In this document: positions 35,052 through 47,768 of the stretch, in pieces
How positions within the stretch are numbered: position 1 is the stretch's first letter
Layout of the letters: each line of letters begins with the position of its first letter
Assembly: GCA_014843695.1 (NCBI GenBank)
Contig: CM026404.1
Span: forward strand, 85,280,712-85,344,711
Direction: 5' to 3'
DNA length: 64,000 nt
Source of the DNA: Archivesica marissinica
Lineage: Eukaryota > Mollusca > Bivalvia > Venerida > Vesicomyidae
Translations under genes and position numbers: made by a program
Notes under the pieces: model-generated
Told to the model about the DNA's origin: nothing
Database searches by the model: none
What the model saw: the letters and a program-made list of their open reading frames with translations, nothing else

Positions 35052-35276
35052 TGTGGCGTCCGTAGTCCAGTGGTAGAGCGTCGGATTTGGAATCGAACGG
35101 TCCCGGGTTCGATACTCGGCCAGGCCACGTATGCAGTGTCATTGAGCAAGGCACCTCACACACACACTGCTTAGTACTGGTTAATCGCTTAGGTCGGCTA
35201 AGCCTGCCCAGGAAAACATGTCTAAGTCCCCGCGAGGGGTTTGACATTAATGGAACATACATACATACAGCAGCTT
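35052..35276 (+). mobile_element. SINE-D copy 3 (best preserved)
   Basis: The head runs from gtggcgtccgtagtccagtg to ctcggccaggccac, so the first and last five bases (gtggc and gccac) can still pair as an acceptor stem. B box gggttcgatactc. The body has gagcaaggcacctcacacac, and the 3' end is ttaatggaacatacatacat with three CATA units. Confidence 0.9.
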
Positions 35277-35329
35277 GGTTATATTATGTTACATCCCTAA
35301 TGGTCGGGTAAATCCACTGTTATCCTAAT

Positions 35330-35607
35330 GTGTGTGTTTTACGTTTATTTATCGTCGCTACCAGTTGCCCATATGAGCGACGCCTCCTGAAGAGATTAAT
35401 CATTTTAGAGGATAGTGCAATGATACAGACAGATACCCATTTCAGAGTCTCCTCTGGTTCTTTTACGTGCACGGTGTACAACACCGACACGAGACCTCAG
35501 ATTAATGTCCCATCTGAAAGACTATTTTATTAGGGTCAGACGGGGGATCGAACCTGTGGTCCCTGGATTACCAGTCCAACGTGTTACCACTGGACTACAG
35601 ATCTACA
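35330..35607 (-). mobile_element. SINE-A copy 2
   Basis: Near full length. The head reads in from 35607 (tagtccagtggtaacacgtt) and the tail ends near ttttacgtttatttatcgtc at 35335-35355. Imperfect duplications gttatcctaat (35319-35329) and gttactctaat (35608-35618) flank it. Confidence 0.88.
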
Positions 35608-35757
35608 GTTACTCTAATCTAATAATACAAACAATATAATACTTCTATGGAAACGTTATTCGCATTGAAAATATTGTTGCCGGCGAAATATTCATAGAAT
35701 TATTAATTTAGCCTACTTATAAAATTCATATCATTGAAACTAACTATAGAATGTCAC

Positions 35758-35939
35758 TACAGTCAAACCTGTGTTAGTGGTCACCTCCATTAAGCAGCCA
35801 ACCTGTATTAAGCAGCCAGTTTCCAGATTCCCAATTGATCGATTTATTATATATTTGACCTCTATTAAGCAGCCACCTGTGATAAGCAGCCACTTTCTCT
35901 GACTCCCTTGGCTGGCTGCTTAAGACAGGTTTAACTGTA
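35758..35939. mobile_element. Tc1/mariner-type MITE
   Basis: 182-bp element with ends tacagtcaaacctgtgtta and ttaagacaggtttaactgta. The terminal repeats (cagtyaaacctgt) are bounded by TA on both sides, as expected for Tc1/mariner insertion. The interior repeats aagcagcca several times in direct and inverted form. It has no coding capacity. Confidence 0.8.
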
Positions 35940-36076
35940 GATCAAATTTGCAAGTGGACAGAATTTTACCAAAGTTAACATATGTATTTGATAACTATAT
36001 AGTTGGGTCCAGAATCTCAATCCCGTGACCATTCTCCGGCTAACATGTTTTGACGATTGATTTGACTTCTATGGAC

Positions 36077-36166
36077 CTATGAAAGACTGTTCATTTTATT
36101 AAGGTCAGACGGGGGATCGAACTTGCGATCCCTGGATTACCAGTCCAGCGTGTTACTACTGAATGT
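36077..36166 (-). mobile_element. SINE-A head fragment
   Basis: Only the tRNA-like head and about 25 bases of body remain (gatcgaacttgcgatccctg, complement of the B-box region). It continues into a gaatgttgtattcgtgtggg segment from SINE-B, so two elements were joined here. Confidence 0.7.
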
Positions 36167-36673
36167 TGTATTCGTGTGGGAGGAAACTGGGGGGGGGGGA
36201 AATGTAGAAACCCGGCCCCTGGCAAAAATGATCTTTAGACCATATATAGAAGGCATTTGAATAGGTGGATCTGGTTCGCCGGAGGCGAGGGTAAATAAGC
36301 TCAATCATCATCATCATAGGTGTGATCTACTGAACATTTATTTGTCACATGATTGCATACACCCCTTGGTTATACGGAAGAGTAAACACTGTTCTATAAC
36401 CTTGCAGTGAGCACACATCAATAATATAGGCCTATATTTATTAATATAGTTGGCGGAGTTTGACTTATCGCCTTGTGTTGTGAATGGGAGCAACGTTTTC
36501 TGATTTTCACTGGGTTGGCTGGCAGTGGTTGTCCTTCATTACGGGATTTTTGGAATAAGACTTCGAGGAATGGGGAGAGTTCTAATATAATATATAACCG
36601 GTTTGTGCCAATAAAAGTGAAATACATATTTAAACTTTGTTTCTTTTAATCACTATCGTTGGTGTGGTATTCG
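36167..36673. other. SINE-B scraps and unclassified DNA
   Basis: 36167-36200 and about 36640-36673 carry short SINE-B/LINE-tail matches (attcgtgtgggaggaaactg; aatcactatcgttggtgtgg). Between them are a run of ten G at about 36190 and several ATC repeats at 36305. No gene was seen. Confidence 0.5.
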
Positions 36674-37017
36674 TGTGTGTGTGTTTTACGTTTATTTATC
36701 GTCGCTACCGGTTGCCCATATGAGCGACGCCTCCTGAAGAGATTAGTCATTTTGGAGGATAGTGCAATGATACAGACATAGACGCCATGTGGCGTCCGTG
36801 GTCCAATGGTCCAACATGTCTAAGTCCCCGCCAGGGGTTTGACATTGAAGGAACATACATACATACCCATTCCAGAGTCTCATCTGGTTCTTTTACGTGC
36901 ACGGTGTAAAGCACCGACACAAGGCCCCGACTTAACGTCCCATCTGAAAGACTGTTAATTTTATTAGGGTCAGACCTGCGATCCCTGGATTACCAGTCCA
37001 GCGTGTTACTACTGAAT
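36674..37017 (-). mobile_element. SINE-A copy 3 with a nested SINE-D
   Basis: The SINE-A tail starts at 36684 (ttttacgtttatttatcgtc), and its head lies at 36970-37017 with part of the B box deleted. The body is split by 36784-36866. Sequence matching other copies resumes with ccattccagagtctcatctg, so the order of insertion is clear. Confidence 0.85.
36784..36866 (+). mobile_element. SINE-D copy 4, internally deleted, nested
   Basis: Begins gccatgtggcgtccgtggtc, loses most of the head and body, and resumes aacatgtctaagtccccgcc to the CATA end. It sits inside SINE-A copy 3 in the opposite orientation. Confidence 0.8.
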
Positions 37018-37340
37018 GTGGTATTCGTGTGGGAAGAAACCGGAGTACCCGATCTGGCGACCACTGTGTGTGTTCCCTTAACATGTCTACATCCCCGCGA
37101 GGGGTTCGACATTAGAGGAAGATAGATAAACTCTAAAGATTTGTTTTGTTCATATGTAAACTAATGTGGGAGTACCCGGAGAAAACCCACCTGTCCGATC
37201 TGGCGACCATCGTACCTTCTCACATACTTCCCTGGCCGAGGAATAAATAAAGCTTCTTGTATCTTGTATCTAGGATCGAACCCGGGTCGCATTGGTGAGA
37301 AACGAGCGCGCTAACCACTGCACGAATCGGACAGCCGCAG
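37018..37340 (-). mobile_element. SINE-B rearranged copy with insertions
   Basis: Minus-strand SINE-B pieces at 37018-37065 and 37165-37340 (head at the right: aatcggacagccg preceded by gctaaccactgc). A SINE-D tail fragment (aacatgtctacatccccgcg, about 37080-37127) lies between them. A 33-bp block, aataaagcttcttgtatctt and neighbours at 37238-37271, interrupts the region before the B box. Confidence 0.7.
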
Positions 37341-38026
37341 AAGATGGTTGATTTCACTGCTTCATTAAAACAAAAGAAGTGTTCCACACGTATCATATAT
37401 ACGTCTTGTTTACCGAAAGAAACAAAATTGAAATGTGTGGAGATAATGTATACCAATACCATTGTATGAAAGAAAATGGTTTAAAAGTATTTGTTCTTGT
37501 TGAGTGTAAGTTTACAATATCGGGATCGGAATTCATTTAAAACACCTTTATCGAAAATGGAATCGTCCACTAGAGCGTAGCCGTCTGTTTTGACAGTTTA
37601 GTGTAGTATGTTGAGGAATACATATATGTGAAGGTATTTTGTGTATTCGTAAGGATTTTATGATTGAAAATGTATGAAATTGGATAGAAATGTCAAATAT
37701 TCGTGTTGCCTTGAGGATACGGCCTTTGAGTGAAAGGTAATCATAAACTATATAGCTATTTACGTTTTAAATAGTTGGTTTGGTGTTGCATGTGTATACT
37801 CATAGGTGTCCAAGGGAATCCATGCAGCTTTCAATGGCATACACGTGATGTTGGGGGTGGGCACTAACTAATGTTTGTAAACCTCGTTGCCCAACCCATT
37901 TTGCTCCTATATTATTGTTCTCAGTATCCAAGTATAAACATAGCACTGTAGCTATATCATTTTGTTCCCACATTTATCATCATCATGCTTGCAATTGTAT
38001 TGTATATAAATAGCAATAAAATATTA
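37341..38026. other. No feature seen
   Basis: AT-rich sequence with no recognisable element, tRNA box or exon. The 80-codon minus-strand frame ending near 37220 overlaps SINE-B and has no support. Confidence 0.5.
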
Positions 38027-38567
38027 TTAAATCGACACTATATCGGTGAAAACGCAAATTTCTACAGAATGTATTTATCTGTTATATGGTATAATTGTTT
38101 TACAAATATTTGCTTCAAAAGCGGAGTATTTCAACTAATAAACAAACGGTGTATACAACGTTTATTGACATAACCAACAATATAAATAGGGTCAACGTCC
38201 GTGCATAATGCAATGTGTTCATCCTGACTAACATGATTTATAGTACATATTTACCGTTATATCTCACCTGTTGTGTATGTGCATATTTATGTTTAGACTA
38301 ATATGATTTAAAATATCTCTAAAGGACAGTAGTAACTGGGGTTTGGGACTCCAATAGTAAACAAAGTCAATTCAGGAGCCTAGCTGACCGTTATATAAAA
38401 TCCTACTTTTGAAGTTTGTATTCCACAAAAGCACTGTTTATGTATATAATGTTAGTGTTCGAATTATTTGGAAAGCATTTGTATCATTGGCGTACCGGTA
38501 ATCGGCCGTCTAATGCTTTACGTAAAACAGCATTTTCTGGGCTTTTTGAGATGTAATGTCACTTTAA
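38027..38567 (+). mobile_element. 520-bp TTAA-flanked MITE, copy 2
   Basis: Left end ttaaatcgacactatatcgg, right end gatgtaatgtcactttaa. The interior matches the other copies at landmark words tttcaactaataaacaaacg, ttatatctcac and gttagtgttcgaat. Short open frames inside are not conserved between copies. Confidence 0.85.
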
Positions 38568-38825
38568 AATAAAACTACATGTTATACAGGGACGTATTTC
38601 CATTTAAGGGTAGCGATGTAATTGCTATTAAAATTGCACACACTGTATACATAATCAATGTGGGTGTGAAATTTATCGGGAGTCCAATATTTTGGGGAAC
38701 GTGAATTACAATTCAACTTGGACCCGCTGACGTTGGTGACACAACTTCCCTCTCATAGCCCCAGGTCAAATTCTCAACCAAAATTTCAAAGCATAGGAAC
38801 TTTGTAATGCAACACTTTCCACACC
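38568..38825. other. No feature seen
   Basis: Short single-copy spacer between a MITE and the 55-bp repeat. Confidence 0.5.
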
Positions 38826-39449
38826 CGATTACAGTGGACAATTGGAACCTCACATTGCAACAGGTAACTTGTTCCACCCCTGGCTACAGTGGCCATTTGG
38901 TACCTCATATTACAACAGGCAACTCTCCCCACCCCTGGCTACAGTGTACATTTGGTACCTCATATTACAACAGGCAACTCTCCCCACCCCTGGCTACAGT
39001 GTACATTTGGTACCTCATATTACAACAGGCAACTCTCCCCACCCCTGGCTACAGTGGACATTTGGTACCTCATATTACAACAGGCAACTCTCCCCACCCC
39101 TGGCTACAGTGTACATTTGGTACCTCATATTACAACAGGCAACTCTCCCCACCCCTGGCTACAGTGGACATTTGGTACCTCATATTACAACAGGCAACTC
39201 TCCCCACCCCTGGCTACAGTGTACATTTGGTACCTCATATTACAACAGGCAACTCTCCCCACCCCTGGCTACAGTGGACATTTGGTACCTCATATTACAA
39301 CAGGCAACTCTCCCCACCCCTGGCTACAGTGTACATTTGGTACCTCATATTACAACAGGCAACTCTCCCCACCCCTGGCTACAGTGGACATTTGGTACCT
39401 CATATTACAACAGGCACCTCTTCCCACCCCTGGATTCAGTGGCCATTTA
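38826..39449 (+). repeat. 55-bp minisatellite with alternating subtypes
   Basis: About eleven and a half units of cctggctacagtggacattt plus ggtacctcatattacaacag plus gcaactctccccacc. From the fourth unit on, gtgtac and gtggac subtypes alternate strictly (38998, 39053, 39108 and so on to 39383), giving a 110-bp dimer. The unit lacks stops on the plus strand and shifts frame at each copy, so all three frames stay open. This is not evidence of a gene. Confidence 0.95.
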
Positions 39450-39512
39450 ACAATAATACGATCATGTACCGCTACTGACTTTAGTTTACGGGAAAACGCA
39501 ATCACCCTTGTG

Positions 39513-40512
39513 NNNNNNNNNNNNNNNNNNNNNNNNNNNNNNNNNNNNNNNNNNNNNNNNNNNNNNNNNNNNNNNNNNNNNNNNNNNNNNNNNNNNNNNN
39601 NNNNNNNNNNNNNNNNNNNNNNNNNNNNNNNNNNNNNNNNNNNNNNNNNNNNNNNNNNNNNNNNNNNNNNNNNNNNNNNNNNNNNNNNNNNNNNNNNNNN
39701 NNNNNNNNNNNNNNNNNNNNNNNNNNNNNNNNNNNNNNNNNNNNNNNNNNNNNNNNNNNNNNNNNNNNNNNNNNNNNNNNNNNNNNNNNNNNNNNNNNNN
39801 NNNNNNNNNNNNNNNNNNNNNNNNNNNNNNNNNNNNNNNNNNNNNNNNNNNNNNNNNNNNNNNNNNNNNNNNNNNNNNNNNNNNNNNNNNNNNNNNNNNN
39901 NNNNNNNNNNNNNNNNNNNNNNNNNNNNNNNNNNNNNNNNNNNNNNNNNNNNNNNNNNNNNNNNNNNNNNNNNNNNNNNNNNNNNNNNNNNNNNNNNNNN
40001 NNNNNNNNNNNNNNNNNNNNNNNNNNNNNNNNNNNNNNNNNNNNNNNNNNNNNNNNNNNNNNNNNNNNNNNNNNNNNNNNNNNNNNNNNNNNNNNNNNNN
40101 NNNNNNNNNNNNNNNNNNNNNNNNNNNNNNNNNNNNNNNNNNNNNNNNNNNNNNNNNNNNNNNNNNNNNNNNNNNNNNNNNNNNNNNNNNNNNNNNNNNN
40201 NNNNNNNNNNNNNNNNNNNNNNNNNNNNNNNNNNNNNNNNNNNNNNNNNNNNNNNNNNNNNNNNNNNNNNNNNNNNNNNNNNNNNNNNNNNNNNNNNNNN
40301 NNNNNNNNNNNNNNNNNNNNNNNNNNNNNNNNNNNNNNNNNNNNNNNNNNNNNNNNNNNNNNNNNNNNNNNNNNNNNNNNNNNNNNNNNNNNNNNNNNNN
40401 NNNNNNNNNNNNNNNNNNNNNNNNNNNNNNNNNNNNNNNNNNNNNNNNNNNNNNNNNNNNNNNNNNNNNNNNNNNNNNNNNNNNNNNNNNNNNNNNNNNN
40501 NNNNNNNNNNNN
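39513..40512. other. Assembly gap of 1000 N
   Basis: Exactly 1000 undetermined bases between 60 bp of ordinary sequence after the 55-bp repeat and the returning 45/32-bp satellite. Confidence 0.99.
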
Positions 40513-43500
40513 ATCTACATGTCGATATATGTTATATATAATCGTTTTTTATTTAATATCTACATGTCGATATATGTTATATATAATCGTTGTGTATTTT
40601 ATATGTACATGTCGATATATGTTATATATAATCGTTGTGTATTTTATATGTACATGTCGATATATGTTATATATAATCGTTGTGTATTTTATATGTACAT
40701 GTCGATATATGTTATATATAATCGTTGTGTATTTTATATGTACATGTCGATATATGTTATATATAATCGTTGTACATGTTGATAGATGTTATATATAATC
40801 GTAAATGTACATGTCGATATATGTTATATATAATCGTTGTACATGTCGATATATGTTATATATAATCGTTGTGTATTTTATATGTACATGTCGATATAAA
40901 AACATATATCTACATGTGAAATGTTAATAATCGTTGTACATGTCGAAGATGTATATATAATCGTTGACATGTCGAGAGATGTTATATATAATCGTTGTAC
41001 ATGTCGAGAGATGTTATATATAATCGTTGTACATGTCGAGAGATGTTATATATAATCGTTGTACATGTCGATAGATGTTATATATAATCGTTGTACATGT
41101 TGATAGATGTTATATATAATCGTTGTACATGTCGATAGATGTTATATATAATCGTTGTACATGTCGATAGATGTTATATATAATCGTTGTACATGTCGAT
41201 AGATGTTATATATAATCGTTGTACATGTCGATAGATGTTATATATAATCGTTGTACATGTTGATAGATGTTATATATAATCGTTGTACATGTTGATAGAT
41301 GTTATATATAATCGTTGTACATGTCGATAGATGTTATATATAATCGTTGTACATGTCGATAGATGTTATATATAATCGTTGTACATGTCGATAGATGTTA
41401 TATATAATCGTTGTACATGTCGATATATGTTATATATAATCGTTGTGTATTTTATATGTACATGTCGATATATGTTATATATAATCGTTGTGTATTTTAT
41501 ATGTACATGTCGATATATGCTATATATAATCGTTGTGTATTAAATATGTACATGTCGATATATGTTATATATAATCGTTGTGTATTTATTATCTACATGT
41601 CGATATATGTTATATATAATCGTTGTGTATTTTATATGTACATGTCGATATATGTTATATATAATCGTTGTGTATTTTATATGTACATGTCGATATATGT
41701 TATATATAATCGTTGTGTATTTTATATGTACATGTCGATATATGTTATATATAATCGTTGTGTATTTTATATGTACATGTCGATATATGTTATATATAAT
41801 CGTTGTGTATTTTATATGTACATGTCGATATATGTTATATATAATCGTTGTGTATTTTATATGTACATGTCGATATATGTTATATATAATCGTTGTGTAT
41901 TTTATGTACATGTCGATATATGTTATATATAATCGTTGTGTATTTTATATGTACATGTCGATATATGTTATATATAATCGTTGTGTATTTAATATGTACA
42001 TGTCGATATATGTTATATATAATCGTTGTGTATTTTATATGTACATGTCGATATATGTTATATATAATCGTTGTGTATTTTATATGTACATGTCGATATA
42101 TGTTATATATAATCGTTGTGTATTTTATATGTACATGTCGATATATGTTATATATAATCGTTGTGTATTTATATCTACATGTCGATATATGTTATATATA
42201 ATCGTTGTTATTATATGTACATGTCGATATATGTTAATATAATCGTTGTGTATTATTATCTACATGTCGATATGTTATATATAATCGTTGTGTATTTTAT
42301 ATGTACATGTCGATATATGTTATATATAATCGTTGTGTATTTATATCTACATGTCGATATATGTTATATATAATCGTTGTGTATTTTATATGTACATGTC
42401 GATATATGTTATATATAATCGTTGTGTATTTTATATCACATGTCGAATATGTATATATAATCGTGTATTTTATATCTACATGTCGATATATGTTATATAT
42501 AATCGTTGTGTATTTTATATGTACATGTCGATATATGTTATATATAATCGTTGTGTATTTTATATCTACATGTCGATATATGTTATATATAATCGTTGTG
42601 TATTTTATATGTACATGTCGATATATGTTATATATAATCGTTGTGTATTTTATATGTACATGTCGATATATGTTATATATAATCGTTGTACATGTTGATA
42701 GATGTTATATATAATCGTTGTGTATTTTATATGTACATGTCGATATATGTTATATATAATCGTTGTACATGTTGATAGATGTTATATATAATCGTTGTGT
42801 ATTTTATATGTACATGTCGATATATGTTATATATAATCGTTGTATATGTCGAGAGATGTTATATATAATCGTTGTACATGTTGATAGATGTTATATATAA
42901 TCGTTGTACATGTCGAGAGATGTTATATATAATCGTTGTACATGTCGAGAGATGTTATATATAATCGTTGTACATGTCGATAGATGTTATATATAATCGT
43001 TGTACATGTCGAGAGATGTTATATATAATCGTTGTACATGTCGAGAGATGTTATATATAATCGTTGTACATGTCGAGAGATGTTATATATAATCGTTGTA
43101 CATGTCGAGAGATGTTATATATAATCGTTGTACATGTTGATAGATGTTATATATAATCGTTGTACATGTCGATAGATGTTATATATAATCGTTGTACATG
43201 TCGATAGATGTTATATATAATCGTTGTACATGTTGATAGATGTTATATATAATCGTTGTACATGTCGATAGATGTTATATATAATCGTTGTACATGTCGA
43301 TAGATGTTATATATAATCGTTGTACATGTCGATAGATGTTATATATAATCGTTGTACATGTTGATAGATGTTATATATAATCGTTGTACATGTCGATAGA
43401 TGTTATATATAATCGTTGTGTATTTTATATGTACATGTCGATATATGTTATATATAATCGTTGTGTATTTTATATGTACATGTCGATATATGTTATATAT

Positions 43501-46162
43501 AATCGTTGTGTATTTATTATCTACATGTCGATATATGTTATATATAATCGTTGTGTATTTTATATGTACATTTCGATATATGTTATATATAATCGTTGTG
43601 TATTTATTATCTACATGTCGATATATGTTATATATAATCGTTGTGTATTTTATATGTACATGTCGATATATGTTATATATAATCGTTGTGTATTTTATAT
43701 GTACATGTCGATATATGTTATATATAATCGTTGTTTATTTTATATGTACATGTCGATATATGTTATATATAATCGTTGTGTATTTTATATGTACATGTCG
43801 ATATATATTATATATAATCGTTGTGTATTTATTATCTACATGTCGATATATGTTGTATATAATCGTTGTAAATTTTATATGTACATGTCGATATATGTTA
43901 TATATAATCGTTGTGTATTTTATATGTACATGTCGATATATGTTATATATAATCGTTGTGTATTTTATATGTACATGTCGATATATGTTATATATAATCG
44001 TTGTGTATTTATTATCTACATGTCGATATATGTTGTATATAATCGTTGTAAATTTTATATGTACATGTCGATATATGTTATATATAATCGTTGTGTATTT
44101 TATATGTACATGTCGATATATGTTATATATAATCGTTGTGTATTTTATATGTACATGTCGATATATGTTATATAAATCGTGTGTATTTATATTACATGTC
44201 GATATATGTTTAATAATCTTTATTTATATTACATCAAAAAAAATCGTTGTGTATTTTATATGTACATGTCGATATATGTTATATATAATCGTTGTGTATT
44301 TATTATCTACATGTCGATATATGTTATATATATCGTTGTTTTTATATATTACATGTCGATATATGCTATATATAATCGTTGTGTATTTTATATTACATGT
44401 CGATATATGTTATATATAATCGTTGTGTATTTATATCTACATGTCGATATATGTTATATATAATCGTTGTGTATTTTATATGTACATGTCGATATATGTT
44501 ATATATAATCGTTGTGTATTTTATATGTACATGTCGATATATGTTATATATAATCGTTGTGTATTTTATATGTACATGTCGATATATGTTATATATAATC
44601 GTTGTGTATTTATTATCTACATGTCGATATATGTTATATATAATCGTTGTGTATTTTATATGTACATGTCGATATATGTTATATATAATCGTTGTGTATT
44701 TTATATGTACATGTCGATATATGTTATATATAATCGTTGTGTATTTTATATGTACATGTCGATATATGTTATATATAATCGTTGTGTATTTTATATCTAC
44801 ATGTCGATATATGTTATATATAATCGTTGTGTATTTTATATGTACATGTCGATATATGTTATATATAATCGTTGTGTATTTTATATCTACATGTCGATAT
44901 ATGTTATATATAATCGTTGTGTATTTTATATGTACATGTCGATATATGTTATATATAATCGTTGTGTATTTTATATGTACATGTCGATATATGTTATATA
45001 TAATCGTTGTGTATTTTATATGTACATGTCGATATATGTTATATATAATCGTTGTACATGTTGATAGATGTTATATATAATCGTTGTGTATTTTATATGT
45101 ACATGTCGATATATGTTATATATAATCGTTGTACATGTCGAGAGATGTTATATATAATCGTTGTACATGTCGAGAGATGTTATATATAATCGTTGTACAT
45201 GTCGATAGATGTTATATATAATCGTTGTACATGTTGATAGATGTTATATATAATCGTTGTGTATTATATGTACATGTCGATATATGTTATATATAATCGT
45301 TGTACATGTCGAGAGATGTTATATATAATCGTTGTACATGTCGAGAGATGTTATATATAATCGTTGTACATGTTGATAGATGTTATATATAATCGTTGTA
45401 CATGTCGATAGATGTTATATATAATCGTTGTACATGTCGATATATGTTATATATAATCGTTGTACATGTCGATAGATGTTATATATAATCGTTGTACATG
45501 TCGATAGATGTTATATATAATCGTTGTACATGTTGATAGATGTTATATATAATCGTTGTACATGTCGATAGATGTTATATATAATCGTGTACATGTCGAT
45601 AGATGTTATATATAATCGTTGTACATGTTGATAGATGTTATATATAATCGTTGTACATGTTGATAGATGTTATATATAATCGTTGTACATGTCGATAGAT
45701 GTTATATATAATCGTTGTACATGTTGATAGATGTTATATATAATCGTTGTGTATTTTATATGTACATGTCGATAGATGTTATATATAATCGTTGTACATG
45801 TCGAGAGATGTTATATATAATCGTTGTACATGTCGATAGATGTTATATATAATCGTTGTATATGTCGATAGATGTTATATATAATCGTTGTATATGTCGA
45901 TAGATGTTATATATAATCGTTGTACATGTTGATAGATGTTATATATAATCGTTGTACATGTTGATAGATGTTATATATAATCGTTGTACATGTTGATAGA
46001 TGTTATATATAATCGTTGTACATGTCGAGAGATGTTATATATAATCGTTGTACATGTTGATAGATGTTATATATAATCGTTGTACATGTCGATAGATGCT
46101 ATATATAATCGTTGTACATGTTGATAGATGTTATATATAATCGTTGTACATGTCGATAGATG
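40513..46162 (+). repeat. 45/32-bp AT-rich satellite, right block
   Basis: Same monomers and orientation as 1-1396. Long and short forms are segregated into blocks: long to 40768, short to about 41415, long to 42687, mainly short to 43395, long to 45050, short to the end. In the short blocks the atgtcga CpG is frequently atgttga. Disturbed stretches at 40801-40960 and 44170-44350 contain deletions that may be assembly noise. It ends inside a monomer at about 46162. Confidence 0.97.
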
Positions 46163-46554
46163 AGACTATGATAAAGAGTGGACATATTGGTATTAATATA
46201 TGGGCATGGTTGAGCATTCTAATTATGAATCGGACGAACCGTACCATGTCATGGATGTGGGACAATTTTCCCAGTTTCCTGACCAATGATTTGGGGAGAA
46301 GAAACCGGTAATGAAACAAGTGCGTAACAGACTCTGTTTTACATAACTTGGTAATGGAACAAGTGCGTAACAGACTTTGTTTTACATAACTTGGTTTCTG
46401 AACGTCTATTTTGTCTAGTACCGTGATATATGATTCAAGTGGTGTTCTCGAACGGAATGGAAATCAGGTCCTAACCGTTTGTATTAAGGTACACATATTA
46501 TGTGTTGTAGCTAGATGTAGTGTATGGCATGTGATAATTGTAATAGCATTATGG
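46163..46554. other. Spacer with a 43-bp tandem duplication
   Basis: Two copies of acaagtgcgtaacagact and the following bases start at 46316 and 46359. No gene or element was recognised in the rest. Confidence 0.6.
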
Positions 46555-47094
46555 TTAAACCACAGAGATTCGGCACGTTTGGGGGTACTATTATATATAT
46601 TTAAGCACAGGGATTCTACTCTGTGGGATGTCAGATTTCGCATCGATCAGTAAAATGGCCATATCTGAGACACGGGATTGGATTATTAGAATGTAACTAG
46701 ATGTTTGTTTTTTATATGAAGAATAATCATAATCCAATCAGAACGCTCGTTTCAACGCGAACTGCGCCGCTTGAGAAAGTTTCAAAACAAATCGATTTTT
46801 TGTTGTTGCTGACAGATCCCGTGTCCTAGTATGGAAATGTGACCGGCCTGCTATGGCCAATGTCTGTGGCAATTGTTTGCAAAGTATACATGCATGCAGC
46901 TTAAAGTTGTGTTTTATTTGAAGAACAATATAAAGACTCGGGATAGGCGTTATATTTGGACAGATTTGTACAACATTGTTTCAGATAGAGCCATTTTACT
47001 GATCGATGTGAAATTTGACATCCCACAGAGTAGAATCCCTGTACTTAAATATGTATACTAGTACCCCCAAACGTGCCGAATCCCTGTGGGTTAA
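46555..47094. mobile_element. TTAA-flanked MITE with ~105-bp inverted repeats
   Basis: 540-bp element. The left arm (46555-46657) and right arm (about 46990-47094) are inverted copies. Both contain gattcggcacgtttgggggt, gggattctactctgtgggat and catcgatcagtaaaatggc. TTAA is at each edge, followed by cc(c)acagggattcggcacg, a piggyBac-like arrangement. A second inverted pair, gacacgggatt (about 46668) and atcccgtgtcc (about 46816), lies inside the arms. No transposase frame is present. Confidence 0.85.
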
Positions 47095-47768
47095 ACGATA
47101 CATTCTATATTAATTTTAGCTTTGTTAAATTGTTATGTCGGCATTGATGATTTAAATAAAACTGATTTAGTCTTGCAAAATAATCCTCAATATTGAGGGA
47201 GTGCCGAAATCACCAAGAAGAAGAAGAAATGTTTAAGGATGCATCACAACGAAATGGGCCTTTTTATCCTATAACTACACATGCATTTTTAATATGTAAA
47301 TATAATAATATGTCAGTAGACTGTGATAGTTTGATTATCTGTGATTAGATTAGTCTCTTATAATTCTTTTATAATGAATTGTGTTGTACTTTGCCACGAT
47401 AATTTGTTGTGTACATTTTATGTATTGTACAACGATGAGACTGAAATAAAGAATAAATCTGCATCTACTCGCTGTTATTATTTCACCAACATTCCAACAC
47501 GCTCCTGTTATAATACACTGCATGTATTCCATACGAATTAACCACTTATCGTCATTATAACCGACAATAAACGACATTATGATAATTATTTGTTTCGCTG
47601 TGTATCATCATAGACGACTACCATGACACTTTTAACTATTCACCTGCGCATTGATACAGTGTCACCGAACACCCGTGACTACCCGTTGTATCGTTGTAAA
47701 ACACAATATCAATCTTTGTTGTTCTTTATACAAAGCCTGGAATTAAAGTTTGCGAATTAGTTTGGAAG
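47095..47768. other. No gene; possible LINE 3' end near 47360-47460
   Basis: The phrase attttatgtattgtacaacg followed by gatgagactgaaataaag looks like the 3' end of a non-LTR element. The rest shows nothing recognisable. Confidence 0.4.
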
